The notes: generated from the sequence alone by a model not told the origin. A stretch of 64,000 nt of DNA from Palsa-461 sp963768185 (GCA_963768185.1 CAVYGS010000001.1:704340-768339); one strand, 5' to 3'. Shown: positions 26,589-37,556, numbered from the stretch's first letter. Translations and numbers: made by a program.

Positions 26589-29500
26589 GTGAGCGACGTG
26601 CGGTTCTCGGTCGTCATCAGCACGGACAACCGCGCCGAGAGCCTGGGCTTGACCCTCGAGGTGCTCCCGCACCTCGACTACCCCGCCTTCGAGGTCATCG
26701 TGGTCCGCGGGCCGACGCCCGACGCCACCGACGAGGTGCTGGCCCGCCACGCCGGCACCATCAAGGTGGGCCGGTGCCCCGAGCGGAACCTGTCCATGTC
26801 CCGCAACATCGGCATCGCCATGGCGTCGGGCGACATCGTCGCCTTCCTCGACGACGACGCCTACCCGGACCCGGCATGGCTCGACCGCCTCGAGGAGGCC
26901 TACGGCGACCCCGAGACCGTCGCCGCCGGCGGCCCGGTGTGGGACTGGAGCGGGGCCCGGCTCCAGGTGCTGCACTCGTGGGCCAACCGATTGGGGGACG
27001 TCTGGGTCGACGTCGCCTACGGCCACGACCAGAGCGAGGCGCTCGCTCGCCCCGGCACGACGATGTTTCGCTATCCGATCGGGACGAACGCGTCGTTCCG
27101 TCGCGATCGTCTCGTCGAGATCGGGGGCTTCGACGAGCAGTTCGACTACGGCTGGGACGAGGTCGACCTCTGCCACCGCTTCATCGACGCCGGCTGGGTC
27201 GTCCGCGTCCTCCAGGACGGCTACGTGTACCACAAGTCCCTGCCGAGCGAGATCCGCGGCGAGAACCGCGCCACCCACAACATGGGGGTCCTCCTCAAGA
27301 ACAAGGCGTACTACACGTTCAAGCACGGTTGGGGGGTCGCACCGCTCGCCGAGATCGCCGACTCGCTGGCGGGGTACGCGCAGCACTATCGCGACGAGAT
27401 CAGCGAGCACGTCGAGCAGGGGCGGCTGACCCAGGCCGATCTGGACCAATACGAGGCCGATGTCGTCGCCAACTTCGACCTCGGCTACGCCAAGTGGCTC
27501 GACGGCCTGGACCGCCGCCGACCGGCCAGCTGGTTCGCCGCCCGCCAGAGCGCCTTCCTCCCGTTCCCGACGCTGCGGGGGCGCGCCGACAAGCTCCACC
27601 TCTGCTTCCTCTCGGTCGAGTACCCACCGACCCCGGTCAACGGCATCGGACGCGTCGTCCACGCGCTGGCCACCGGCCTCGGTCGGCTGGGCCACGAGGT
27701 CCACGTCCTGACGCGGGGTCACGACGTCATCGACCGCGTCGACTTCGAGGACGGCGTCTGGGTGCATCGGATGGTGCCCAAGCACCACCGGCTCCCCGAG
27801 GGCGTCGTGGTCACCCAGGGCCTGTGGGACTACGCGGCCACCCTGGCCGACGAGGCCCTGCGCATCCACCGGCACCGCCCGCTCGACCTCGTGCAAGCCC
27901 CCAACTGGAGCACCGAGGGCATCGCCGTCATGGTCGACGGGCGGCTCCCCCTCGTGGTCGGCCTCTACACCCCGCTCGCCACGGTGGCCGAGCTCGACAC
28001 CCCGCTCGCCGCCGGGCGGAGGAAGGGCGACCCCGAGGTGCCGACCCTGATCGAGCTCGAGCGCCTGACCTACCGCCGCGCCCCCCACTTCTTGGCCTGC
28101 GGCCCGGCCATCGTGGAGGAAATCGAGACCGCCTACGGCGTGACCCTCGGGGACGAGCGGGTGGGCTTCGTGCCCCACGGGATCGCGGACCGCGCCGGGA
28201 CCGTCGAGCCGGAGCACTGGGCGGGCCGCGTCGAGGTCCTCTTCGTGGGCCGCCTGGAGGACCGCAAGGGCATCGACACCCTGCTGGCCGCCATCCCGGG
28301 CGTCGTCCGGGCCCACCCCGAGGTCGGCTTCACCATCGTCGGCGAGGACAGCCGGCCGATGACCGACGGCCGCACCCACCGCCAGCGCTTCGAGCAGTCC
28401 AAGGCCTGGGCCGAGGTGGCCGATCACGTGCGGTTCTTGGGTCGGGTGCCCGACGAGGACCTGTACCGGCTGTATGCGGGGTGTGACGTCCTCGTCGCAC
28501 CGTCGCGTTACGAGTCCTTCGGGCTCATCCTCCTCGAGGCCATGCAGTTCGCCAAGCCGGTGATCGCGTCGGCGACCGGCGGCATGGCCGAGATCGTCGA
28601 AGATGGCGAGACCGGCCTCCTCGTCCCACCGGGCGACGCCGCCGCCCTCGCCCGAGCCATCGAGGACCTCGTCTCGTCGGGCGAGCGCCGTTCCCGCCTC
28701 GGCGCGGCAGGCCGGGAGCGCTTCGAGCGGTGGTACCGGAGCGAGGTGATGGTCGAGGGCGCGAACCGCTTCTACGACGACATTCTCGGGCGCTCGACGG
28801 CGGGCAAAGGCCCACGTGCGCCACGAGGGTCCGACCCCGCGCTCGCCAACGGGCCGCCCCCAACCGACTCCGTGGTCGCAGCCCCGGCACTGCAGCCCGC
28901 ATCCGGCGCGCTCGAACGACCCGACGCCCACGGGCTCGGCGGGCTCCCCCGTGCGTTGCTCGACCTCCTCCGCTGCCCCCGCTGCGGCTCGGCCGTCGAG
29001 ACCGTGGCCCGGACGATCACACTCGGCGGGCAGGTCAAGACCGGACACATCGACTGTCTCGCAGAACGGCGAACGGTCGCCTCGGTCGACCACTTCAAGG
29101 TGGACTTCCTCCCGGCCGACGGCCCGACGCCGGAAGGCGAACGAGTCGAGATCCCCGAGCTCGGCGAGGACCGCGTCGCCGCCGACGACGCCCGCGTCCG
29201 GCGGGTGGGCACCTGGGTCCCGAACACCCCCGGCGCGCTCGAGCGCGCGAGGGGTCATCGGCGACGCCCTGATCCTCGAGACCGAATGCACCGACGTCAT
29301 CGTCCGCCTGCGCCGTCAATCGATGGGCGGCATCGCCGACGTCACTGTCGATGGCGTCCTGGTGGCCTCGGTCGACCTGTACCAGCCGGAAGGTTCGGAG
29401 AACATGGCCGTCCGCGCCGCCACCGATCTGCCCCTCGCTCGCCGGGAGGTCGCGGTCCGGGCCCGGGGGGCCTCACACCCCGAGGCGCTCGACAAGCTCG

Positions 29501-30165
29501 TCACCGTCGAGGGCTTCGTCCTCTACGGGCCGCTCGGCGCGGCCTTCGCCCCGCCTGTCCCGGTCAACTACGGGAACCCCTACAGCCCGCACCTCGATCG
29601 ATGGCTCGCGACGATCCCCGACGGCGAGCCGATCCTGGAGTTGGGTGGCGGCGACCGGCGCCGCTGTCGTGACGGCGAGATCAACATCGAGTTCTTGAAG
29701 CTCGAGCTGGCCGACGGGTATGCCGACATCCACTCGATCCCCTTCGCCGACGACACGTTCGCGGCGACCTGGACCCAGGCCGTCTTCGAGCACGTCGACG
29801 ATCCGTTCAAGGCGGCCGCCGAGCTCATCCGGGTGACCCGGCCAGGCGGGCTGATCTTGACCGAGGTGGCCTTCATGCAGCCACTCCACGCCGTCCCGTA
29901 CCACTTCTTCAACATGACCACCTGGGGAGTGCAGGAGCTCTTCACAGGGTGCGAGATCCTCGAGTGCGACTGGTTCGGCGACCTCTCCTTCACGGTCGAG
30001 TGGATGACCAACGCCGCGGGCCTCTCCACCAAGATCGACCCCGAAGAACTGGCCCAGCTCATGGAGCGGCTCCGGCGCTACGACGCGCTCGTCTCCCACG
30101 ACGAGCTACAGAGCGTCGCCTCGGCCGTCTACCTGATCGCCCGGAAGCCGGCAGGCGCCGGCTGA
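26589..30165 (+). CDS. GT2-GT4-zinc ribbon-methyltransferase fusion protein, frameshifted
   Basis: About 1,190 residues. Residues 1-320 form a GT2 glycosyltransferase (FSVVISTDNRAESLGLTLEV, the metal-binding AFLDDDAYPDPAWL, and GYGWDEVDLCHR-like FDYGWDEVDLCHRFIDAGW). Residues 335-740 are a GT4 GT-B enzyme (LSVEYPPTPVNGIGRVVHAL, LFVGRLEDRKGIDTLLAAIP, PSRYESFGLILLEAMQFAKP). Near 790 is a Trm112-like zinc ribbon (LLRCPRCGS). After an extra base near 29250 come a beta-rich region and a class I methyltransferase (ILELGGGDRRR, IPFADDTFAATWTQAVFEHV, RVTRPGGLILTEVAF). The GTG start follows the upstream methyltransferase stop closely. It is probably a cytoplasmic enzyme that extends and methylates a glycan. 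The single indel leaves all active-site motifs intact. Confidence 0.85.
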
Positions 30166-30173
30166 GCGCAGAC

Positions 30174-30209
30174 CCCGGGTCGGGCGCTCCGACGAACGCC
30201 CGGACCGGG
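30174..30209. terminator. Hairpin between convergent genes
   Basis: CCCGGGTCGGGCG and CGCCCGGACCGGG, separated by ten bases, form a 13-bp stem with two mismatches. It lies between the stops at 30165 and 30214 and could terminate both transcripts. Confidence 0.5.
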
Positions 30210-30213
30210 ACTG

Positions 30214-32496
30214 CTATCCGACTGCCTCTTCGAGGGCGGTCAGCACGCCTCCGCTGATCGCGAGCGGGCCCCCGAAGACGTAGCCGCGAGCGCCCGACGG
30301 CAGGCTCGCGAGATACGGGAGGATCTCGGTGGGCAACGGCGGGTTCGGGTTCACGATGAGCAGCGGGCCCAATCGGCCCCCGGTCGCCATGAAGACGCCA
30401 CCACCGAGGGCGTCGGTGAAGGTCGCCGAGGTGGCCACGCCGTACATCGTCGCCCCCGGGAAGAAGGTCGAGGCGACCGCCGCCGAGGTCGAGAACAGGT
30501 CCTGGCCGTAGACGGCGGTGGCGCCCGGGTCGGCCCCGGCGGCGGCGAGCGGGCCACCGATCGCGTAGCGATACACCCCGGGGTGACTGAGCAGATAGAT
30601 CCCGGTCTCATAGGACTGGACGTTGCCGTCGGTGAGCAGGATCGCCGCGTGGTCCTCGATGGCCGCCGGGACGGCTGAGAGCGCGTCGTAGTAGCTGGTC
30701 CCCGTGGCCTCGAAGACGACCTCCGGGCTCCCCTCGGCCAACGCGATCAGATACGCGGTGTCGTACTCGTCGGTGCCCGCTTCGCGCACCACCGTGTAGC
30801 CGGCGGCCTCGAGCGCCGCGTCCACGTCCGGATTGATCGCCAGGTCACCACCGAGGATGTAGACGGTCCCACCCACGGGCAGGACCCGCTCGATCTCGGC
30901 CAGCGTCCGCGGGTCGATGGTCGAACCAATGGGCGCCCCCTGGGTCAGGAGCAGCGGGCCACCCACGTCCGCGGCGAGAGGGCCACCGGCCAGGGCATCG
31001 GCGAAGAAGTCATCTCGAGCGAGGACGACGGCCCCGGCCGTCCCGGCGGTCGGGAACTCGGCCTGTGAGATGGCGATCGAGGTCCCGATCGGGTCGATGC
31101 CGTAGATCTGCGTCGGCAAAGGCGTGCCCACCGTCACCTGCGGCGAGACGGCGAGTTCCTCCAACGCGCCGCTCGGTGAGGAGGCCTCCAAGGCCACGAA
31201 CGTCGAGATCTCGGCCGTCGACGGTGCAGTGGCGCCGGGTCCACCCGACACCGTCGACCCGTAGGTGATCGTGCAGCTCGCATCGAGGGCGAGCGACACC
31301 CCGGTCACCTCGATGAGACCGCCGACGGTCGCGACGGTGCCGCAGGTCGACGTGGTGAAGCCGGCAAGGGTGGGAGTCGTCGTCGGCGGCGTCCAGTCGG
31401 AGGGGACGTCGATCTCGAGTTCTCCGGAGCTGACCACTCCGCCGGTGGCGGTGTAGGTGAACACGAGCGTGTCCCCGGTGGACGCGACGCCGACCGACGA
31501 GGGCAAGACGGTCATGGTCCCCGACCCATTCGCCGCCACGCCGATGCCCACGTTGATCGCCGGATTGGCAGGAACCGTGTCTGCGCCGGTGGCGACCGAG
31601 AAGGTCGTATTCGGATACGAGGCCGCGGCCGGGTTGATGCCGTCAGCGATCTCGATCGACACGGCGGTGCTGGCTCCTATCGCGCACGCCACACCGCTGA
31701 GGCTGATCGTCACCACGTTGGCAACCGCGCTCCCGGCGGCCGTGCAGCCCGAGCCTGCCGGCGAGAGGATCGTGATCGTTGGCGTCGTGGTCGAGAACGA
31801 GAAGGCGGGGTTGAAGGTCACCGTGATCGTGTTATTGGGTGCCGTCCCCTTCAGGGCGCCAAAGGCGCTAGTGACGAAGTCGACGGTCCAGGTCACGCCT
31901 GCGGCACCGGCCGTCGCGGAGGACGGGGAGAACGAGACCGATGACACGCTCGTCCCAACGATGGTAACGCTGGCCGACGGTGTGTTGGGGCTGTCCAATG
32001 CGGTCGCCACGGTGAACCCGAAATAGACGCCGGGCGCTGCCGGATTCGTGATCCCGTCGATGGTGAGGCTCTCAGCGGTACCCGCCACCAGCGCGCAACT
32101 CGCCCCCGTGAGCGGAATCGTCAACTGCGTCGCTGTCGCCGTCACCGTCCCTTTTGTGCACAAGGCGGTGGCAAAACCGCCTCCCAATGTGACCGCGGGC
32201 GGCGAAGGTGAGAACGCAAAGGTGGACGGGATGGTGACGGTGATGGGGGTTGGATTCCCGGAGGCCCCGGGGGTGAAATCAACCGTCCAGGTTGACGTCG
32301 CGTGCGCCACGTCGGACGCCGGAGTGAACGACACGTGGGTGGTCGTCGTAGCCGCTGCCGGATCCACCAACAACAGCCCGCCGATCCCGCTCAGCACCAG
32401 CCCCAGGGCCAGGCCGATCGGCAAGAGTCGAGCAAACGGTCGCCGGGACCGCTCCGACCTCGGTCCACGATCTCCGCGACTCCTAAAGCTGTCCAT
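30214..32496 (-). CDS. Secreted CWB2 surface protein with Thr/Ser-rich repeats
   Basis: A 760-residue exported protein. A long basic leader (MDSFRSRGDRGPRSERSRRP) precedes a hydrophobic segment (LLPIGLALGLVLSGIGGLLL) and cleavage near AAATTTT. Residues 50-470 are Thr/Ser/Ala-rich, with repeated beta-sandwich-like units of about 115 residues (TWTVDFTPGASG, TWTVDFVTSAFG). Residues 480-760 contain three CWB2 repeats (AEFPTAGTAGAVVLARDDFF, TVYILGGDLAINPDV, YRYAIGGPLAAAGAD, YVFGGPLAISGGV). CWB2 repeats hold S-layer-type proteins to anionic wall polymers. The start at 32496 has GAGGAAGG next to it; the frame is open 50 codons further but lacks a leader. It converges with the glycosyltransferase fusion. 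Confidence 0.85.
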   Translation of the reverse strand: MDSFRSRGDRGPRSERSRRPFARLLPIGLALGLVLSGIGGLLLVDPAAATTTTHVSFTPASDVAHATSTWTVDFTPGASGNPTPITVTIPSTFAFSPSPPAVTLGGGFATALCTKGTVTATATQLTIPLTGASCALVAGTAESLTIDGITNPAAPGVYFGFTVATALDSPNTPSASVTIVGTSVSSVSFSPSSATAGAAGVTWTVDFVTSAFGALKGTAPNNTITVTFNPAFSFSTTTPTITILSPAGSGCTAAGSAVANVVTISLSGVACAIGASTAVSIEIADGINPAAASYPNTTFSVATGADTVPANPAINVGIGVAANGSGTMTVLPSSVGVASTGDTLVFTYTATGGVVSSGELEIDVPSDWTPPTTTPTLAGFTTSTCGTVATVGGLIEVTGVSLALDASCTITYGSTVSGGPGATAPSTAEISTFVALEASSPSGALEELAVSPQVTVGTPLPTQIYGIDPIGTSIAISQAEFPTAGTAGAVVLARDDFFADALAGGPLAADVGGPLLLTQGAPIGSTIDPRTLAEIERVLPVGGTVYILGGDLAINPDVDAALEAAGYTVVREAGTDEYDTAYLIALAEGSPEVVFEATGTSYYDALSAVPAAIEDHAAILLTDGNVQSYETGIYLLSHPGVYRYAIGGPLAAAGADPGATAVYGQDLFSTSAAVASTFFPGATMYGVATSATFTDALGGGVFMATGGRLGPLLIVNPNPPLPTEILPYLASLPSGARGYVFGGPLAISGGVLTALEEAVG

Positions 32497-32676
32497 TGCC
32501 TTCCTCGCTCTCTCGACGCCACGACGGCACTGCGGAGCGCTGTCTGGAACCCCCCTCATGAGCACCGGATAGAGCCTGGTCAGACAATAGACACCGGCCA
32601 GGTCCCGTTCAATGGCGGGTGGAAACCTGCGCCCCCGGACCGGCACCGCTGACTACTTCCCCGGCGGCAGCTGCTC

Positions 32677-33954
32677 TCACGATTTGTCGGTCGACAGCTC
32701 GACATCGAGTTGGGTGAGGCGGACCGCGATGGCGCGCTCGATGGCCGGCACGGCGGAATGCCTGGTGGGGGCGGCCAACGAGTCAAAGAGCGTGAGGAAT
32801 GTGCGCTCGAAGTGGGCGAACGAATAGCCCGCAAGATGCCGCCCGACGGCCTCCCTCCACTCCGCCGCCGGCCGGTCGCCGTCGTCGGTCGGCAGGAAGA
32901 CCCCGCCCGGTTGGGTGGTCTCGAGGGCCTGGGCAAGGCGGCGGACCGTGGATTCCAGCGCCGCGACGTCGCCCGGCGGCACGCTCGCTGCCAACCCGCC
33001 CAGGATGGTGGGCAGGTTGGCGGCGGCATAGGCGATGACGAAGCGCCCGAACCCGTAGGCCTCGATCACCGGCACGCAGTAGCCCTCGTGGTACGAGGGA
33101 ATGACCAGGGCGTCGGACCGGGCGAACAACTCGGCGGCGGCCCGGTCGTCGGGCGCCAGCACGATCTCGACCGCGTCGGGATGCCGGGTGGCCGTCGCCT
33201 CCATCTTCGCCATCAATGCGCGATCCGAGAATCGGGGATCGCCGGCCAGGGTAATGTGAAAGGCACCCTGATCGGTGGCGACCAGCCGCTCGACGAGCTC
33301 GAGCATGTCGGCGATCCCCTTGGCCCGGACGAAGCGCCCTAAATAGAGGAGTCGCACCGGAGCCGCGTGGCTCCGCAAGGGAGGCACGGGCCCACCCGGC
33401 ACGATCGCCGGAGGCAGGTGCAGCACCGAGAGCCGGTCAAGGGGGACCCCGGCCGCCAGGGCCATCTCGACGTTGAGCTCGCTCACGCAGGCGACGTGCG
33501 TCGCGCGCAAGAGGTTCCGCCGCTGGGCGTGCGAACGTTCGACCGCATGGCGCATCGACGGGACCTCGACCAGGTCGACCGGCGTCGAGTTGTGCTCGAT
33601 GGCCAGGATCGGCTTCTCCTCGGGAATGAGGTAGATCGAGTCGAAGAGCTCGTAGTACATGCCCTCCTCGAAAATGTGGAGGTCAGCGTCCCAGAACTGG
33701 CTGTGACCGAGGAGCTTGCCCACCGTCGGGCAGAGCACGAACTCGGGACCCGGGTCGTCGATCGACTGGGCGAAGACCGAGAGCTCGATCGGGGCGCCGA
33801 GGCCGATCAGGCGTCGCAAGGCCCGCAGCTTGTGGAGCAGGCTCCAGGACACCGCGTCGCGCTCGACCACGATCCCCGAGTAGAGAGCGATCCGGAGTGG
33901 CCTTATGCCCGTCGGGGCCTCGAGCGTCGCTATGGCCGATGTCCTCAGGCTCAC
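32677..33954 (-). CDS. GT4-family glycosyltransferase
   Basis: A 425-residue GT-B glycosyltransferase of the GT4 family. Residues 20-180 form the acceptor-side domain (RIALYSGIVVERDAVSWSLL, IEHNSTPVDLVEV). The donor-side domain begins near VRLLYLGRFVRAKGIADMLE and holds the E-x7-E region in PSYHEGYCVPVIEAYGFGRF. It is cytoplasmic or membrane-associated and adds a sugar to a lipid-linked or protein glycan; donor and acceptor are unknown. The GTG start at 33954 overlaps the stop of the upstream methyltransferase (GTGA), so the two are translationally coupled. Confidence 0.87.
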   Translation of the reverse strand: MSLRTSAIATLEAPTGIRPLRIALYSGIVVERDAVSWSLLHKLRALRRLIGLGAPIELSVFAQSIDDPGPEFVLCPTVGKLLGHSQFWDADLHIFEEGMYYELFDSIYLIPEEKPILAIEHNSTPVDLVEVPSMRHAVERSHAQRRNLLRATHVACVSELNVEMALAAGVPLDRLSVLHLPPAIVPGGPVPPLRSHAAPVRLLYLGRFVRAKGIADMLELVERLVATDQGAFHITLAGDPRFSDRALMAKMEATATRHPDAVEIVLAPDDRAAAELFARSDALVIPSYHEGYCVPVIEAYGFGRFVIAYAAANLPTILGGLAASVPPGDVAALESTVRRLAQALETTQPGGVFLPTDDGDRPAAEWREAVGRHLAGYSFAHFERTFLTLFDSLAAPTRHSAVPAIERAIAVRLTQLDVELSTDKS

Positions 33955-34808
33955 CCGGTGGTGGCCTCGGTCGGTCGATAGCCGACCACTTCCATCTCGT
34001 AACACATGCCGTTGCGCCGGGCGAAGGCTCGCATCGCGACGCCGGTCAGCCCGGCCTCTTCGAGGAGGGCCTGGATGGACGCCTGCGAGAACCCGTTGAA
34101 GTGGAAGTCGCCCTCGTACTCCTGGGACCCATAGGTGACCTCGCGCAGCGCCTCGAAGTCGAAGCGGCCCGCCACGTACTCGTTGACCATCGTCTCCATG
34201 TCCGGGACGACGGCGACGAAGGCGCCACCCGGGCGCAGCAACGACACCCAATACGGGAGCAGGACCGTGCGCAACTGCTCGAGCGGGAAGTGCTCGAGCA
34301 CGTGCGCGGAATAGATCTCGGCGATCGTGCCCTTCTCGAAGGGCAGATGACCGACGTCGGCGACCACATCGATCCCCTCGAGGACCCGGGCGTCCACGTT
34401 GAGATAGTCGGAGCGCCCGACGTGGCCCGCTCCGAGATTGAGGCGAATCGCGTCGCGCATCCGGTCCAGCTTCTCGGTGTTGACCACCCGAGCTTCGACG
34501 TCGTCGTGCGATTCGTCGGCCCCCGATCTTCGGCCGTAGCGCAATTCGAAGAGGACTTCCTTGCGCACGAACTCAACCCGACGGGCGAGCTCATCGACCG
34601 AGCCCCGGAACGCCCGCTCGTCGGCCCCCGCTCCGACCTGCGCCAGCACGATCGGCAGCGCCCGCTGGAGCCCCTCGAGCTCCGCCCGCGCGACGCTCAG
34701 CGAGGCGTTGATCGCCTCCAGCTCGCGCCGGGTGCGCGACTCAAGGACCCGCAGGACCGGCCGCAACAGGGGGCGAAGCGGTGCCTTGACAGCTTGCTTC
34801 CACGTCAT
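33951..34808 (-). CDS. SAM-dependent methyltransferase with N-terminal coiled coil
   Basis: A 285-residue paralog of the methyltransferase at 25703. It has a basic start (MTWKQAVKAPLRPLLRPVLR), a predicted coiled region (residues 25-110), then the class I core with AIRLNLGAGHVGRSDYLNVD, LPFEKGTIAEIYSAHVLEHF and LLRPGGAFVAVVPDMETMVN. It is coupled by GTGA overlap to a GT4 gene. A methyltransferase-glycosyltransferase pair like this usually decorates a surface polysaccharide or S-layer glycan; that role is inference. Divergent from the propeller-hydrolase gene at 35061. Confidence 0.82.
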   Translation of the reverse strand: MTWKQAVKAPLRPLLRPVLRVLESRTRRELEAINASLSVARAELEGLQRALPIVLAQVGAGADERAFRGSVDELARRVEFVRKEVLFELRYGRRSGADESHDDVEARVVNTEKLDRMRDAIRLNLGAGHVGRSDYLNVDARVLEGIDVVADVGHLPFEKGTIAEIYSAHVLEHFPLEQLRTVLLPYWVSLLRPGGAFVAVVPDMETMVNEYVAGRFDFEALREVTYGSQEYEGDFHFNGFSQASIQALLEEAGLTGVAMRAFARRNGMCYEMEVVGYRPTEATTG

Positions 34809-35060
34809 CGGCGGTCCTCGTTCAGCGCGCCCAGGACGGCATGCTCCGCTCTCGAGCCGACGAGGTTACCACCGGCATCGTTTTGCCCTTGGCCTGCGGC
34901 CGTGCCGTCGTCATGAGGTCGTAACCATCGCGACGCGCGCGATCGCGCGCCGAGTGGTCCCAGGTCACAAAGGGCCGCGATGGTAGCGTCGCTTGACCAC
35001 GAGGCCATGTCCCCCATGGCCCACTCCGAGCACGGATCAACGCTCCCAGGAGGCCATCTC

Positions 35061-36992
35061 ATGGCTCGACTCCCGCGATTTGTCACGGCGATGTTGGTCA
35101 CTGTGGCGATGACGGGAACCCTGGAGATCGTCGCCCAGACGGCCGCCCCCTCCCCCGCCGGCGCGGCACTGCCCGGAACCGCGATGCCCCTCCAGGAGTT
35201 CGTCAACGACGGCGCGCTCGGCCGGGCCTGGAACGCCTACAACGACACCTCGACGTCGGCCGGCCCGGCGATCGACGGTCGCCCGAGCGCGATCACGTAC
35301 CAGCTCACGGCGACCGTCCACGTCTACGCTCGCGCCGCCAACGGGGACCTCACCGAGTTCGTCAACGACCGCGCCAACCACCGGCTCTGGAACTCCTACG
35401 ACCTGACCCAGCTCGCGTCGGGGCCGACGATCGCCGGTGACCCCGGCGCTGCCTTCTACGGCCCGACGGTCCACGTCTACGGCACCGCCTCCAACGGCGA
35501 CCTGATCGAGTACGTCAACGACGGGGCCGACCACCGGCTCTGGAACTCCTACGACCTGACCCAGCTGGCCAGCGGCCCCGAGCTGGGGGGCGACCCCACT
35601 CCCGTCGTGAACGGCAACGTGGACCAGATCTTCGCCCGCAGCTCCAGCGGTGACCTGGTCGAGTACATCAACGACGGGGCGAACGGCCAGCTCTGGAACG
35701 CCTACGACCTGACCGAGCTGTCCTCGGGCCCCCAGATCGCCGGCGACCCGAACGCCGTGCTGGTGGGCTCGACGCTGCACGTCTACGCGGTCTCGACCAT
35801 TGGCGACCTGGTCGAGGTCGCGGGCAGCGGCCAGACCTGGACGGCGACCGACATCACGGCGGCGACCAGCGGTCCGAGCGTCACCGGACGTCCGAGCCCC
35901 GTCGTCGATGCCAATGGGACGATCGACGTCTTTGCGCCAGGCACCGACGGCATGCTCGCGGAGTACTCGGACAACAACGGCAGCGGGGACCTGTGGAACG
36001 CGTACGAGATCACCGGTCCAAGCGTCACCGGCGACCCGTCCGCCATCACCGACGGCACCGCCATCGACGTGTTCACCCAGGCCGTCGGAGGTGACTTGAC
36101 CGAGTTCTCGGGCACCGCGGGAAGCCAGAGCTTCTCGACGAGTGACCTGTCGGCCACGGCGGGCGGGCCCCAGATCGGGGGCGACCCCGGCGCGCTCCTT
36201 TATCTGGGCAAGACGATCCACGTCTACGCAGGCGGCCCCCCGCCGGCCACCCCGCCGACCGGGGTCGGCCTCTACGGCCTGGTGGCGGGAGCCCCGACCT
36301 CCCAGGCCATCGAGGACGACTGGCCGATCATCGGCGACACGGGGGCCCTCGGGACCGACGCGGCGCCGTTCACGGGCATGAACATGGGCGCCGACCTGGC
36401 CACGGGCCAGGACATCGCGGCGTCGGGGAAGCGGATCACCTGGCTCTCCTTCTGGACCGTCAGCGGACCGGTCGGGGTGAACTCGGACGGATCGACCTGC
36501 TTCACGAGCACCTGCTACTACCAGGCCGCCCAGCAGGCAGGGCAGTACGTGGCCCATACCATCGACTCCTACGCCGGCCAGGGGCTCCGCCTGAAGCCCG
36601 ACTGGGTGATCCTCGACCCCGAGGGCTTCCCGGACAACCACTCTGGCCTCGACACCGGGGCGGGGGCGACCGACGCCAACTGGTCGAGCTTCCTCACCGG
36701 CTGGGCCAACGGGATCACCTCGGTCGACCCGTCGCTGCACCCGGGCTTCTACGCCGACCAGAACGAGTACATCGACTTCGACCTGGCCTCGATCCAGCTC
36801 CCGGCGTTCATCGCCGTGGCCTTCCCGAGCCCCAACCCCGACATCACGAACCCCGGGACCAACATCGCCGGGTTCATCGCCTTCGGTGCGACCTGCCCAG
36901 CCGCCTCCGAGGAGAGCACATTGGCCAACCCGCCGTGGAGTGGCTCGTACAACACGCTCCAGTTCACTGGCGGGGCCTACTGCGGCCCCTGA
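35061..36992 (+). CDS. Secreted seven-unit propeller protein with C-terminal glycosidase-like domain
   Basis: A 643-residue exported protein with AGGAGG seven bases before the ATG and a signal peptide (MARLPRFVTAMLVTVAMTGT). The mature part starts MPLQEFVNDGALGRAWNAYN. Seven repeats of about 46 residues follow, each with a strand like VHVYARAANGDLTEFVND and ending LWNSYDLTQLASGP. The seventh unit is only a strand (IHVYAGG), so the first and last strands can close one blade, as in a seven-bladed propeller. From about residue 400 a different domain follows (GVGLYGLVAGAPTSQAIEDD, WVILDPEGFPDNHSG, HPGFYADQNEY). It resembles GH25/DUF1906-type TIM barrels; this is a weak assignment. Likely a wall- or sugar-binding hydrolase. 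The same propeller occurs at 53929. Confidence 0.78.
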   Translation: MARLPRFVTAMLVTVAMTGTLEIVAQTAAPSPAGAALPGTAMPLQEFVNDGALGRAWNAYNDTSTSAGPAIDGRPSAITYQLTATVHVYARAANGDLTEFVNDRANHRLWNSYDLTQLASGPTIAGDPGAAFYGPTVHVYGTASNGDLIEYVNDGADHRLWNSYDLTQLASGPELGGDPTPVVNGNVDQIFARSSSGDLVEYINDGANGQLWNAYDLTELSSGPQIAGDPNAVLVGSTLHVYAVSTIGDLVEVAGSGQTWTATDITAATSGPSVTGRPSPVVDANGTIDVFAPGTDGMLAEYSDNNGSGDLWNAYEITGPSVTGDPSAITDGTAIDVFTQAVGGDLTEFSGTAGSQSFSTSDLSATAGGPQIGGDPGALLYLGKTIHVYAGGPPPATPPTGVGLYGLVAGAPTSQAIEDDWPIIGDTGALGTDAAPFTGMNMGADLATGQDIAASGKRITWLSFWTVSGPVGVNSDGSTCFTSTCYYQAAQQAGQYVAHTIDSYAGQGLRLKPDWVILDPEGFPDNHSGLDTGAGATDANWSSFLTGWANGITSVDPSLHPGFYADQNEYIDFDLASIQLPAFIAVAFPSPNPDITNPGTNIAGFIAFGATCPAASEESTLANPPWSGSYNTLQFTGGAYCGP

Positions 36993-37047
36993 AGCCGACG
37001 GTCTCGAGCCCGACGGTACGGTGAATCCGGTGCGGGAAGGGTCCTGG

Positions 37048-37556
37048 ATGCACGTCCGGCCCAACGGGCGGTGGGCCGCCGTGGCGGCATTGATCGTCGC
37101 TCTCGGGCTGGGTGTGGCCGGGTGCTCGTCGGCACCCGCCGCCAGCCACTCCAATACGACGTCCACTGCCAAAGAGCACACTCCAGCGACCACCACGACG
37201 ACACGACGTTGCCGACGACCACCACCACCACCGCAGTCCCGGTCCAATCCTCGAGCGCCCAGATCCAGATCTCGGGGTCGAGCGCCACGATCAGCTTCAC
37301 GAGCTCGGACATCTCCGGGTCGCTCTCGCCCGAGACGGGAACATTCAGCCAGGGCGGGACCGTCTACATCTTCATGGTCAGCGGGGTGCAGTTCACCGGC
37401 TCCCCCGCCACTGCGACGGCCACCACTGGTCTGATCAACTCGGTGGCGGTCGCGCAGGGCTCGGGCGGGGCAATGGTCACGGTGAAGCTCACCAGCCCCG
37501 CCGCCCATGCCACCTATGGCCTGGGCCACAACGAGGTCGGCGTCACCTTCTCATAG
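37048..37556 (+). CDS. Secreted lipoprotein with Thr-rich linker, frameshifted
   Basis: Starts at ATG 37048 (GGAAGG seven bases upstream). The signal peptide ends in the lipobox GVAGCSS (Cys near residue 30). A Ser/Thr linker follows and one base is missing within the ACC/ACG repeat run near 37195-37207. After it the frame gives a Thr-rich stretch and a small beta-rich domain (AQIQISGSSATISFTSSDIS, FTGSPATATA) of about 100 residues ending GHNEVGVTFS. No known family was recognised. Thr-codon repeats are prone to slippage, so a real length variant is possible as well as a sequencing error. It follows the propeller-hydrolase gene by 55 bases on the same strand. Confidence 0.65.
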
